From AC-69 sp036519575 (GTDB taxonomy: Bacteria > Actinomycetota > UBA4738 > HRBIN12), in NCBI GenBank assembly GCA_036519575.1, contig DATDKZ010000139.1:1-30421 (forward strand): a stretch of 30,421 nt of DNA, read 5' to 3'. Below are positions 1 through 7,587 of the stretch, piece by piece; within the stretch, counting starts at the first letter, position 1, and every line of letters starts with the position of its first letter. Both the position numbers and the translations under genes were made by a program. The notes under the pieces were generated by a model. It was given only the letters and a program-made list of their open reading frames with translations. It was not told the origin of the DNA and did not search any database.

Positions 1-829
1 AGACGGCTCCGCTCGCCGTGCCCTGTCCAGCGAACTCCCATCCGTACCAGGTAGCCAAGCCGGAGAAGCTCTTCCCCGTGTCGCGCAGGCCTTCGGGGAT
101 CTCGCACGTCCGGCCGCCGGTCGGCCCGAGGAGCGCGAGCAGGTCGTACTGTTCCACACCCACCACACCGCCGACGATCAAGTCCCGGCCCGCCTCTCGC
201 TCCAAGGCACTTTCGATGGCCGCCTGTTGCGCCTCGAGGGAGGCCACGGTCCGCCCGGCCTGGTCGGCGAGGCGCGCCGTCTCGGTCACCGCACTTCGCA
301 TCTCGGCCAGGATGGACGCCAGCGCCGTCTGCTTCGAGACGAGACGCTGCCGCACGAGGGCCGCGTTGGCTCGCTTCACGGCCAAGACGGCCTGGGCGGA
401 CTCGCTGGTCTGCAGCACGTCGGCATCCGCTCCCAACGCCCGGGCCGAGAACTCGTTGGCGGCAGCCACGTCGGCGAAGGTCTCAGCGGAGAGCAGGGCC
501 TCGATGACGCCGCTCGGGCCGACCTCGTACACCGTCCTGGCATGGAGGTCGAGCATGGCCTGGGCCGCAGCCACCGCGATCCGAGCTTCCTGGGCCTCAA
601 GGGTCGCCTGCACCAGTTGAAGGGAAGCCCTGCCGGCCTGGCGTTCCAGGGCCGAATAGCGAACGTTCAGAGCCCGCAGCTCGCCGCGAAGCTGGGCCAG
701 CCTGACGAGCTTGGCTTCCCTGTCTGCTCGGGCCTGTGAGAGCTGCTGTCCGATTGGGGATGCAGCGGCTGGCGCCGAGACCAAGGTGGCCGTGAGCGCG
801 ACGATCAGGGCGAAGCCCCTCGTTCGCAT
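1..829 (-). CDS. Secreted coiled-coil protein with RlpA-like double-psi beta-barrel (3' end outside window)
   Basis: Reading the minus strand from an ATG at 829 gives 276 codons with no stop before the window edge, so the C-terminus is missing. Residues 1-24 look like a signal peptide (charged MRTRG start, hydrophobic core, SAPAAAS cleavage region). Residues about 28-215 are Ala/Glu/Arg/Gln-rich coiled coil; the stretch around 98-131 (RTVYEVGPSGVIEALLSAET and following) resembles the PcsB/CwlO/RipA coiled-coil domain. From about residue 254 the sequence GLATWYGWEFAGQGTASG matches the opening of RlpA-type double-psi barrels, which in characterised members act on peptidoglycan as lytic transglycosylases; their catalytic residues lie beyond the edge. 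A GGGGAAG ribosome site precedes the ATG. Likely role: envelope or septal peptidoglycan remodelling outside the membrane. The gene is divergent from the phosphofructokinase pair. Confidence 0.8.
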   Translation of the reverse strand, partial: MRTRGFALIVALTATLVSAPAAASPIGQQLSQARADREAKLVRLAQLRGELRALNVRYSALERQAGRASLQLVQATLEAQEARIAVAAAQAMLDLHARTVYEVGPSGVIEALLSAETFADVAAANEFSARALGADADVLQTSESAQAVLAVKRANAALVRQRLVSKQTALASILAEMRSAVTETARLADQAGRTVASLEAQQAAIESALEREAGRDLIVGGVVGVEQYDLLALLGPTGGRTCEIPEGLRDTGKSFSGLATWYGWEFAGQGTASGAV

Positions 830-882
830 TCTTCCCCCGCCTCGTTCGCCCCCTCCATGATGGGCGCACGAGGGGCCCAGCG

Positions 883-888
883 TAGAAT
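883..888 (+). promoter_or_regulatory. Candidate -10 element of the phosphofructokinase operon
   Basis: The hexamer TAGAAT lies 13 bp before an ATG at 902 and about 54 bp before the pfk start at 943. No convincing -35 is visible. Initiation about 7 nt downstream would give an mRNA starting just before the small upstream ORF. Confidence 0.35.
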
Positions 889-901
889 CGGTCGTACCGC
901 C

Positions 902-946
902 ATGGCAACTACCTCCGGCCGCCCGTCCAAGAGCCTGTTTCGATGA
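902..946 (+). CDS. Possible 14-codon leader ORF overlapping the pfk start
   Basis: ATG at 902 opens a 14-codon frame (MATTSGRPSKSLFR) whose TGA at 944-946 overlaps the ATG of the phosphofructokinase at 943 in an ATGA arrangement. The pfk gene has only a weak ribosome site of its own (AAGAG), so the little ORF may deliver ribosomes to it by termination-reinitiation. It starts within roughly 6-7 nt of the transcription start predicted from the -10 at 883, so it would be read from a near-leaderless mRNA. It could equally be chance; there is no codon-level evidence in so short a frame. Confidence 0.3.
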   Translation: MATTSGRPSKSLFR

Positions 947-1971
947 AGCGCATCGGCGTCCTGACCGGCGGAGGGGACTGTCCGGGGCTGAACGGGGCCA
1001 TCCGTGCCGTCGTCCGAAGCGCCATCGGGGGCCGGGGATGGGAAGTCGTGGGGTTCCGCAACGGCTGGCGCGGGGTGATGGACGGGGACGTCCTCGAGCT
1101 CTCGACCGAATCGGTCCGCGGGATCCTGCACCGGGGAGGAACCATCCTGGGCAGCTCGGGGGCCGATCCGTACCACGAGGGCGGCATCGACAGGGTCCGG
1201 GCCACGTTCGAGGAACTCCGGATCGAAGGGCTGATCGCCATCGGCGGAGAGGGGACCCTGGGGGCGGCGGCCAGCATGACCGAGGAGGACCTCGCGGTCA
1301 TCGGGATCCCCAAGACCATCGACAACGACCTCTGCGGCACGGACTACTGCATCGGATTCCATACGGCCGTGCAGATCGCCACCGACGCCATCGACCGGCT
1401 GCACAGCACGGCGGAGAGCCACAACCGGGTGATGCTGGTGGAGGTGATGGGCAGGAGTGCCGGGTGGATCGCCCTGTTCGCGGGCACGGCAGGCGGCGGG
1501 GACGCGATCCTGATCCCCGAGATGCCGTTCGACCTCCGGGAGGTGACCGCGCACCTGCAGCGGCGACATTCGCGGGGACGATCGTTCTCGATCGTGGTGG
1601 TGGCCGAGGGAGCGGTCCCCAAGGCCGGCACGCTGACCCTTCCCGAGCTCCCGGTGGACGAGCGGGGATTCCCACGGTTTGGGGGGATCTCCGCGATCCT
1701 GGGCCCGGAGATCGAGCGGATGACCGGATTCGAGACACGGGTCACCGTCCTCGGCCATGTTCAGCGGGGTGGCACCCCGGTGGCGACCGACCGCATCCTG
1801 GCCACCAGGTTGGGCATCGCCGCCGTGGACACCGCCGCGCGAGGAGAATGGGGGACGATGGTCGCGGCGAGGGGAAACGAGATCACCACTGTGCCACTCA
1901 AGGAAGCCATCGCCGAGGTCCGGCGAGTCCCGAAGGCGCTGTACCAGATGTCCGAGGTGTTCTTCGGATGA
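943..1971 (+). CDS. pfkA: 6-phosphofructokinase, ATP-type donor residue (group III PfkA)
   Basis: A 342-aa phosphofructokinase that phosphorylates fructose 6-phosphate to fructose 1,6-bisphosphate in the cytosol. Visible motifs are the N-terminal GGGDCPGLN loop (residues 9-17), GGEGT (101-105), PKTIDND with the catalytic aspartates (123-129), and MGRSAGW (169-175). The numbering falls in register with the E. coli enzyme: position 104 is Gly, the residue typical of ATP users, whereas position 124 is Lys, usual in the PPi-type and group III enzymes. This G104/K124 pair is known from ATP-dependent actinobacterial group III enzymes, so ATP is the more likely donor. It overlaps the next gene by an ATGA, implying translational coupling with its paralogue. 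Start chosen at ATG 943, where homology begins. Confidence 0.93.
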   Translation: MKRIGVLTGGGDCPGLNGAIRAVVRSAIGGRGWEVVGFRNGWRGVMDGDVLELSTESVRGILHRGGTILGSSGADPYHEGGIDRVRATFEELRIEGLIAIGGEGTLGAAASMTEEDLAVIGIPKTIDNDLCGTDYCIGFHTAVQIATDAIDRLHSTAESHNRVMLVEVMGRSAGWIALFAGTAGGGDAILIPEMPFDLREVTAHLQRRHSRGRSFSIVVVAEGAVPKAGTLTLPELPVDERGFPRFGGISAILGPEIERMTGFETRVTVLGHVQRGGTPVATDRILATRLGIAAVDTAARGEWGTMVAARGNEITTVPLKEAIAEVRRVPKALYQMSEVFFG

Positions 1972-3116
1972 GGATCGGTGTGCTCACCGGCGGGGGCGAC
2001 GTCCCCGGGCTGAACGCCTGCATCAAGGCGGTGACCAATCGGGCCGCCGAGGAGGGGCACTCGGTGGTGGGCATTCGCCGAGGATGGGCCGGGCTCCTCG
2101 AGTGCGATCCGGACGACGGCCAGTCGGTGGCGGCCAACACGGTGGCGCTCACGCCGACGGTGGTGCGGACCATCGACCGATCGGGCGGGACGTTCCTGCA
2201 CACGTCCCGAACGAATCCGGCCAAGGTCAGGGCCAAGGACGAGCCGTCGTTCCTGCGGACCGAAGGGCCGGAGGACGAACCCCGTGACCACACGTCCCAC
2301 GTCCTGAAGGCCCTGGAGCGGCTCGGGATCGACGCCATGATCCCCATCGGCGGCGACGACACGCTGTCGTTCGCCCTCCGGCTCCATGACGAAGGGGTGC
2401 CGGTGGTGGCCATCCCCAAGACGATGGACAACGACGTCCACGGAACCGACTACTGCATCGGGTTCTCCACGGCCATCACCCGGACGGTGAACTTCGCCCA
2501 CCAGCTCCGCACGAGCGCAGGCTCGCACGAGCGCCTAGCTGTGGTGGAGGTGTTCGGCCGGTACAGCGGGGAGACGTCGCTCGTCTCGGCGTACCTGGCC
2601 GGCGTGGACCGGGCGATCATCTCGGAGGTCCCCTTCGACATCGAGCGCCTCGCCGGGTTGCTGATGCAGGACAAGGCGGCCAACCCCAGCAGGTACGCCA
2701 TGATGACCATCTCCGAGGGCGCCACGATGGTTGGCGGCCAGATGGTGATGGGGAAGCACGAGGATGCCTACGGGCACCGCAAGCTCGGGGGCATCGGCCA
2801 GATCACGGGCGAGGCCCTCAAGCAGATCACTAGCGAAGGGATCATCTACCAGCAGCTCGGGTACCTCATGCGGTCCGGCACGCCCGACTCCCTCGACCTG
2901 ATGGTGGCCATCAACTACGCGGTCATGGCGGCGGACCTGGTGATCGAGGGGAACGTGGGACGCCTGGTGGCTATGCGCAACGGCAACTACGTGAACGTGC
3001 CGATCGCCGTGGTTCGCCAGGGGGTGAAGCGCGTCGACGTCGGGGCGCTGTACGACGTCCAGAACTACCGGCCGAAGATCCAGCACGTCGACGGCAAGCC
3101 GATGTTCCTGTACTGA
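1968..3116 (+). CDS. Pyrophosphate-type 6-phosphofructokinase paralogue
   Basis: A 382-aa second phosphofructokinase. It starts with its own GGGDVPGLN loop (residues 8-16) at ATG 1968, overlapping the stop of the first gene by 4 bp. The donor motif reads GGDDT (128-132), with Asp at the position equivalent to E. coli Gly104, and PKTMDND (150-156) carries the Lys equivalent to position 124; Asp plus Lys is the established signature of PPi-dependent enzymes. FGRYSGE (196-202) replaces the MGRSAG substrate motif. It is about 40 residues longer than its neighbour, much of it an insertion between residues 75 and 115. PPi-dependent catalysis is reversible, so this protein could serve both glycolysis and gluconeogenesis. 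Donor choice is inferred from the motif, not measured. Confidence 0.9.
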   Translation: MRIGVLTGGGDVPGLNACIKAVTNRAAEEGHSVVGIRRGWAGLLECDPDDGQSVAANTVALTPTVVRTIDRSGGTFLHTSRTNPAKVRAKDEPSFLRTEGPEDEPRDHTSHVLKALERLGIDAMIPIGGDDTLSFALRLHDEGVPVVAIPKTMDNDVHGTDYCIGFSTAITRTVNFAHQLRTSAGSHERLAVVEVFGRYSGETSLVSAYLAGVDRAIISEVPFDIERLAGLLMQDKAANPSRYAMMTISEGATMVGGQMVMGKHEDAYGHRKLGGIGQITGEALKQITSEGIIYQQLGYLMRSGTPDSLDLMVAINYAVMAADLVIEGNVGRLVAMRNGNYVNVPIAVVRQGVKRVDVGALYDVQNYRPKIQHVDGKPMFLY

Positions 3117-3126
3117 ACCTGGCCCA

Positions 3127-3132
3127 TATACT
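3127..3132 (+). promoter_or_regulatory. Candidate -10 for a leaderless threonine aldolase mRNA
   Basis: TATACT sits 8 bp ahead of the ATG at 3141, in the 24-bp gap after the pfk pair. Initiation at the normal distance would place the RNA start on or next to the start codon. No clear ribosome site and no clear -35 are present. Confidence 0.45.
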
Positions 3133-3140
3133 GCCGGACC

Positions 3141-4205
3141 ATGGGCGCCTACCTGGTCGACCTTCGCTCCGACACCGTCACCACGCCGTCGCCCGCCATG
3201 CGCAGGGCCATGGCCGACGCCAAGGTCGGCGACGACTGGTTCGGCGACGACCCCACCGTGAATCGGCTCCAGGACCGTGCGGCCGAGATCACCGGCAAGG
3301 AGGCTGCGCTGTACGTCCCCACGGGGACCATGGCCAATCAGATCGCGCTCCGATTGCACTTCCGAGGGGCCGGTCACCTGGTCGTGGCGGAATCCCGGGC
3401 CCACGTGACCACGACAGAGGTCATGAGCGCCGCCGCTCTGTCGGGGATCGCCTTCAAGGCCCTCGCCGGTGACGACAGGGGACAGATCTCGGCGGATCAG
3501 GTGCGCCGTTCGCTGGAGCCCGACGAGGCCTACGACGTGGACGTGGTGGACCTCGTCTCGTTGGAGAACACCCACGGGCACGCCGGAGGGACGGTGATGT
3601 CGGTTGAGGACCTCCGGTCCATCCGCAAGGTCGCTCAGGAGGCCGGGGTCCCGGTGCACCTGGATGGGGCGCGGATCTTCAACGCGGCGGTGGCGAGTGG
3701 GACCGACGTCGCCGAGTTCTGCGCCGAGGTGGACACCATGATGTTCTGCGTCTCCAAGGGACTGGGCGCGCCGATCGGGTCGCTCGTCTGCGGGCCGGCC
3801 GACATGGTTCGGGAGGCCCGTCGGCTGAAGATCCTGTTCGGGGGGGCCTGGCGGCAAGCCGGGGTAGTCGCCGCCGCGGGCCTCGTGGCCCTGGAGGATG
3901 GCCCCACGCGCCTCCACGAGGACCACGTCCGAGCCCGCCGGCTGGCGGAGGGCGTGGCGGAGGCGATGCCCGGCGCGCTCGATCCGGCAGCGGTTGAAAC
4001 GAACATGGTCTACGTGGACACCGAAGCGGTGGGGATGGAGCCGGTCGATGCCATCGCTCGATTGAGGGAACAGCGCGTGGGCGCGACCTTCGTGTCGGGG
4101 AAGGTGCGGATGGTCACCCACGTCGATGTGACCGATCGGGACATCGAGGCGGCCATCGCGGCGTGGCGAACGGTCGCTGGGGCTGTGCGCGAGGAGGGAC
4201 GATGA
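3141..4205 (+). CDS. ltaE: Low-specificity threonine aldolase (PLP-dependent)
   Basis: A 354-aa fold-type I PLP enzyme of the beta-eliminating lyase/threonine aldolase family, cleaving L-threonine or L-allo-threonine to glycine and acetaldehyde. Visible hallmarks are DLRSDTVT (residues 7-14), the VPTGTMANQ motif that binds PLP phosphate (59-67), HLDGAR with the aspartate that contacts the PLP ring nitrogen (173-178), and the Schiff-base lysine K206 in FCVSKGLGAP. Length is normal for the family. The gene seems to have its own -10 immediately before the ATG, and its stop overlaps the start of the next gene (ATGA), so the two are co-translated. The stereospecificity (L versus L-allo) cannot be read from the sequence. 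Confidence 0.92.
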   Translation: MGAYLVDLRSDTVTTPSPAMRRAMADAKVGDDWFGDDPTVNRLQDRAAEITGKEAALYVPTGTMANQIALRLHFRGAGHLVVAESRAHVTTTEVMSAAALSGIAFKALAGDDRGQISADQVRRSLEPDEAYDVDVVDLVSLENTHGHAGGTVMSVEDLRSIRKVAQEAGVPVHLDGARIFNAAVASGTDVAEFCAEVDTMMFCVSKGLGAPIGSLVCGPADMVREARRLKILFGGAWRQAGVVAAAGLVALEDGPTRLHEDHVRARRLAEGVAEAMPGALDPAAVETNMVYVDTEAVGMEPVDAIARLREQRVGATFVSGKVRMVTHVDVTDRDIEAAIAAWRTVAGAVREEGR

Positions 4206-4825
4206 AGTTGTTCGGCCAGCGATACCCGGAGGAGATCGCCAAGCGCATTCCACCTGGGCAGCGGCTGGTGAAGGGGTGGCCCGTCCTCCACTACGGGCCC
4301 ATCCCCACGTTCGACGAGGCCGGCTGGGACCTGGAGGTGTCCGGGGCGGTCGCAAGCCCGTACACGCTCACCTACAGCGAGCTGAAAGGCCTCGGTCCCG
4401 CCGACGTCCAGGCCGACATGCATTGCGTCACCGGGTGGTCGACGCTCGACAACGAATGGACGGGCATCCCGCTCCGGGTCCTTGCCGAGAAGGCCGGGCC
4501 AAGGCCCGAGGCGAAGTGGGTCATCGCCCGTTGCGACTACGGGTACACCTCGGACCTCTCCCTCCAGGCGATGCTGGACGACGACGTGCTCGTGGCCTGG
4601 GCTCACAACGGCGAGCCCCTCGCGCCCGAGCACGGGTTCCCCCTCCGCCTGGTCGTTCCCAAGCGCTATGCATGGAAGAGCGCGAAGTGGCTACGGGGAC
4701 TCGAGTTCGCCGAGCAGAACAAGCGGGGATTCTGGGAGGTCCGGGGGTACCACGTCCACGCCGACCCCTGGCGCGAGGAGCGGTACTCCTACCAGGAAGA
4801 CTCGCGAGCCGAGCTCGAGCCCTAG
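4202..4825 (+). CDS. Sulfite-oxidase-family molybdopterin oxidoreductase (cytosolic type)
   Basis: A 207-aa protein built almost entirely of the oxidoreductase molybdopterin-binding domain. Cys75 in DMHCVTGWST is the expected molybdenum-ligating cysteine. Conserved family segments include WTGIPLRVL, LAPEHGFPLRLVVPKRYAWK and GYHVHADPWREERY. Unlike MsrP (YedY) it has no twin-arginine signal and no membrane segment, so it is predicted to be cytosolic, like the YuiH-type proteins of Bacillus and actinobacteria, whose substrate is unknown. An ATG 39 bp upstream (4163) is in frame, but the ATG at 4202 is preferred: it follows GAGGAGGGACG and overlaps the aldolase stop. The gene converges on endonuclease IV with only 3 bp between the stops, so no terminator fits there. 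Confidence 0.86.
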   Translation: MKLFGQRYPEEIAKRIPPGQRLVKGWPVLHYGPIPTFDEAGWDLEVSGAVASPYTLTYSELKGLGPADVQADMHCVTGWSTLDNEWTGIPLRVLAEKAGPRPEAKWVIARCDYGYTSDLSLQAMLDDDVLVAWAHNGEPLAPEHGFPLRLVVPKRYAWKSAKWLRGLEFAEQNKRGFWEVRGYHVHADPWREERYSYQEDSRAELEP

Positions 4826-4828
4826 CTT

Positions 4829-5659
4829 TCAGTCGGCGGCGAGGCGGCGAAGGGTCGCGATGTCGCGCGCGTGATCCTCGAGTCGGCCGGGCGTCTCGAC
4901 GACGAGCGCGAGGTCCTGGACCTCGGGACGGTGCAGGATCTCGAAGAAGCCCTCCACCCCGATGCCGCCCTGACCGATGTGTTCGTGTCGATCCCGGCGG
5001 GATCCCCGTCCGTACTTCGCATCGTTCGCATGGATGAGGACGAGTCGATCGTCCAAGCCGCTCGTCCGCAGCTCCTCGAAGCAGGCCGCCACCCCTTCGG
5101 GCTCGTCCAGCGCGTACCCCGCGGCGAACAGGTGGCAGGTGTCGGCACAGAGCTTCAACCGGTGGTCGTCCACCGCGTCGAACAGGCGGGCTGCCTCGGG
5201 GAACGTGGCGGCAACCGAGCCGGCGGTACCCGCGGTGAGCTCAACGACGACGTCGCAGTCGCCCTGTGGCGGAACGGCTCGCAACGCCGAGACGGCCCGG
5301 TGGAAGGCCTCGGCGGGCTCGCCTGGACCACCGGACCCGGCGTGCACGACGTAGCCATTCGCGCCGATGCTCGATGCGGCCGCCACCGAGCGGCGCACGA
5401 CGTCGATCGACCGGTCCAGGAACTCGGGAACGGGCGACGCGAGGTTCACCACGTAGGGGGCGTGCACGAACATCGGACCGAGACCGGACTGGGCCCATGC
5501 TTCGCCGAACGCGTCTGCCTCCTTGGCGGAGATCCGGGGCGCCGCCCATGCTCGGGGGTTGGAGATGAAGACCTGGATGGCGTCCGCGCCGCACTCGTGC
5601 GCGGCGCGGATGGCCGACGGCAGCCCGCCCCTGGTAGGGACGTGGGCCCCGATCCTCAC
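4829..5659 (-). CDS. nfo: Endonuclease IV, AP endonuclease
   Basis: A 276-aa AP endonuclease of the Zn-dependent xylose-isomerase-like TIM-barrel family. It cuts 5' of abasic sites and removes blocked 3' ends in base-excision repair. The opening MRIGAHVPTRGGL is typical, and the metal ligands are visible as FVHAPY, YVVHAGS, VVVELTAG, CADTCHLFAAGY, LIHANDAK, RDRHEHIGQG and VVETPG, together supplying the expected His, Glu and Asp residues. Length matches the family. The start is a GTG at 5659 whose last bases overlap the TGA of the upstream kinase gene (GTGA), so nfo is the distal gene of a pknB-nfo operon and probably depends on coupling. Confidence 0.94.
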   Translation of the reverse strand: MRIGAHVPTRGGLPSAIRAAHECGADAIQVFISNPRAWAAPRISAKEADAFGEAWAQSGLGPMFVHAPYVVNLASPVPEFLDRSIDVVRRSVAAASSIGANGYVVHAGSGGPGEPAEAFHRAVSALRAVPPQGDCDVVVELTAGTAGSVAATFPEAARLFDAVDDHRLKLCADTCHLFAAGYALDEPEGVAACFEELRTSGLDDRLVLIHANDAKYGRGSRRDRHEHIGQGGIGVEGFFEILHRPEVQDLALVVETPGRLEDHARDIATLRRLAAD

Positions 5660-7482
5660 GCCACGTAGAGCGTCACCGTGGAGCCGGCCCGGACCCTAGT
5701 TCCCCCTTGGGGCAGCTGGCCTCTGACCGTGTCGCCGTTCGAGCCCGGCACCGGGATGATCGATGCGTGCAGGCCGAGGGCCTGGATCGCCGCGATGGCC
5801 TCGATTCGGGTTTCCCCCACGAAGCTTGGCACTTCGAAGAATTTCGGCCCGAGGGACACCACGATGGTGACGGCTTCGCCGGGCTGGAGCTTGGCCCTTG
5901 TGTCGGGGTCCTGGGCGATCACCTGGCCACGGGGGGCGCCGTCGGAGTACTCCCCTTGTTTGTTCACCACCCAGGGGGTCAACATGTGCCTGGCCTGCTC
6001 CTCGGACCTTCCCACCACCTTGGGCACCGGTTGAGGCGTCGGGCCCTTGCTCAGGACCACGTCGATCGCGCTCCCCTGGGGGGCCGTACCGGTCCCCGGC
6101 TCGCTCTGGCCGATGATCCGACCCTCTGGGAACCGGTCGCTGAATCGCGTACTTCGCTTGCCAAGCGCGAGGTGGCCGTCCCTCAGGAGGTCTCGGGCCG
6201 CGGGGATCGTCTTCCCCACGAGGTCGGGCACCGGCACGGGTCGAGGGCCAAGGGACGGCGTCAGCGTCACCTTCGTCCCGGTGCGAACGACCGTCCCGGG
6301 AGGTGGCTGGACCTGCAGGACGCGGCCCGCCGGCACCTGGAGCGAGTACCGACCGGCACCCACCGAGACCTCGAGGTCGTCGGCGAGGCGAGCCGTGGCG
6401 ACGGCAACCGGCAGACCGAGGACCCGTGGGACATCCACGTTGTGGGGGATCAGATACGTCCACCCGCCCCAGGCCGCGGCCGCCAGAGCGAGCACCCCGA
6501 GCAACGAGCCCAGGAGCCATCCACCGCGCCGCCGCCGTCCGGTTGATTTGTCGCGGGGGATGACCACCGTCGGGGCGCGTCCGGGGTCTGGCCGCTGCGA
6601 CGATGGAGGTACCTCACGGACCAGCTGCTGGATCGGCGGCGCGGCCGGGAATGTCGCGGCCTCGGCTGCGAGGTCCCGACGCGCTTCGGTCGCCGACTCC
6701 GGACGGAGCTCCCGGTCCTTCTCCGTCATCGATCCCACCCAGCCGTCGAGGCCCTTCGGCACCGATGTGTTTCGGGCCGAGGGTCGGGGGACGCGATCGC
6801 GCAGATGCTTGTACGCGATGGCCACCGACGTCTCGCCGTTGAAGGGCGCGCTCCCCGTGAGCAGCTCGAAGGCCACGATCCCAACGGAGTACAGGTCGGT
6901 GCGAGGATCGGCCGGCTCGCCCAACAGCTGCTCGGGCGCGAGGTAGTGGGCGGTCCCCGAGATCGTCCCCGTCTGGGTAGAGCGCGCGTCCGCGTACGCG
7001 TGCGCCAGCCCGAAGTCGGTCACCTTGGCCACGCCGTCGCGGGTGACGAGCACGTTCTCGGGCTTCACATCGCGATGAACGATGCCCTTTCGGTGTGCAT
7101 GCTCGAGGGCCGCGAGCACTTGCAGGAGGACCTCCGCGGCCTGGGCCGGGGCAAGCAACCCTTCGGCGGCGAGGACGTCGCGAAGGCTCTGGCCCCGAAC
7201 GAACTCCATGACCATGAAATACACGCCGTCGACGGCCCCCCAGTCGTGCACCCCGACGATGTTCGGGTGACTGAGCCCCGCGGCAGCCCGGGCCTCGCGG
7301 CGGAACCGGTCGACGAAGCCCGGATCCGAGGCCAGATTGGGGTGGAGGACCTTGACGGCCACCTCCCGCGCCAGGACGGCGTCGTGGGCCCGGAAGATCT
7401 CGCCCATCCCCCCCGCGGCGATCCGCTCCAGGACCTGGTAGCGACCGTCGAGCGTGGTTAGGGTGGATGTGGTCTCGGAGAT
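5656..7482 (-). CDS. pknB: Transmembrane Ser/Thr protein kinase with four PASTA domains (PknB type); start uncertain
   Basis: A Hanks-type kinase with extracellular PASTA repeats, the family that senses muropeptides or lipid II and controls growth and division. Counting from 7482, the kinase domain covers about residues 13-275 with glycine loop IAAGGMGEIF, VAVKVL lysine (44), HRDVKPEN (136-143), DFG (156-158) and GTAHYLAPEQ. One membrane segment lies at about 320-345, followed by four PASTA units ending at residue 608. No ATG, GTG or TTG exists in frame between the glycine loop and 7744. The coordinate given is an ATC at 7482, where homology to relatives begins, and is a placeholder. The open frame continues to 8331, but that part is the antisense shadow of the opposite gene. 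It is coupled to nfo by a GTGA overlap. Confidence 0.88.
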   Translation of the reverse strand: MSETTSTLTTLDGRYQVLERIAAGGMGEIFRAHDAVLAREVAVKVLHPNLASDPGFVDRFRREARAAAGLSHPNIVGVHDWGAVDGVYFMVMEFVRGQSLRDVLAAEGLLAPAQAAEVLLQVLAALEHAHRKGIVHRDVKPENVLVTRDGVAKVTDFGLAHAYADARSTQTGTISGTAHYLAPEQLLGEPADPRTDLYSVGIVAFELLTGSAPFNGETSVAIAYKHLRDRVPRPSARNTSVPKGLDGWVGSMTEKDRELRPESATEARRDLAAEAATFPAAPPIQQLVREVPPSSQRPDPGRAPTVVIPRDKSTGRRRRGGWLLGSLLGVLALAAAAWGGWTYLIPHNVDVPRVLGLPVAVATARLADDLEVSVGAGRYSLQVPAGRVLQVQPPPGTVVRTGTKVTLTPSLGPRPVPVPDLVGKTIPAARDLLRDGHLALGKRSTRFSDRFPEGRIIGQSEPGTGTAPQGSAIDVVLSKGPTPQPVPKVVGRSEEQARHMLTPWVVNKQGEYSDGAPRGQVIAQDPDTRAKLQPGEAVTIVVSLGPKFFEVPSFVGETRIEAIAAIQALGLHASIIPVPGSNGDTVRGQLPQGGTRVRAGSTVTLYVA

Positions 7483-7587
7483 GCGGACCGTGCGATCCGG
7501 TTCTGTACGGCTGGACGTCGCTGGACCTCCCGCGCGCGGGCGACGTGTGAAGGGCCGGGGCCCATCGTAGCGTGGAACGGAGGCCGG

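Noticed and set aside
1038..1967. Frame continuous with the second phosphofructokinase extending it by 310 residues upstream.
   Set aside because: This part is an Arg/Gly/Pro-rich out-of-frame reading of the first pfk gene; the true start at 1968 opens the GGGD motif.
2535..4355. 606-aa minus-strand frame opposite pfk2 and threonine aldolase.
   Set aside because: His/Arg/Gly-rich composition typical of antisense frames in GC-rich DNA, no motifs, covers two certain genes.
4826..4828. Terminator between the molybdoprotein gene and nfo.
   Set aside because: Only 3 bp separate the stops, and no hairpin with T-tract is visible at the junction.
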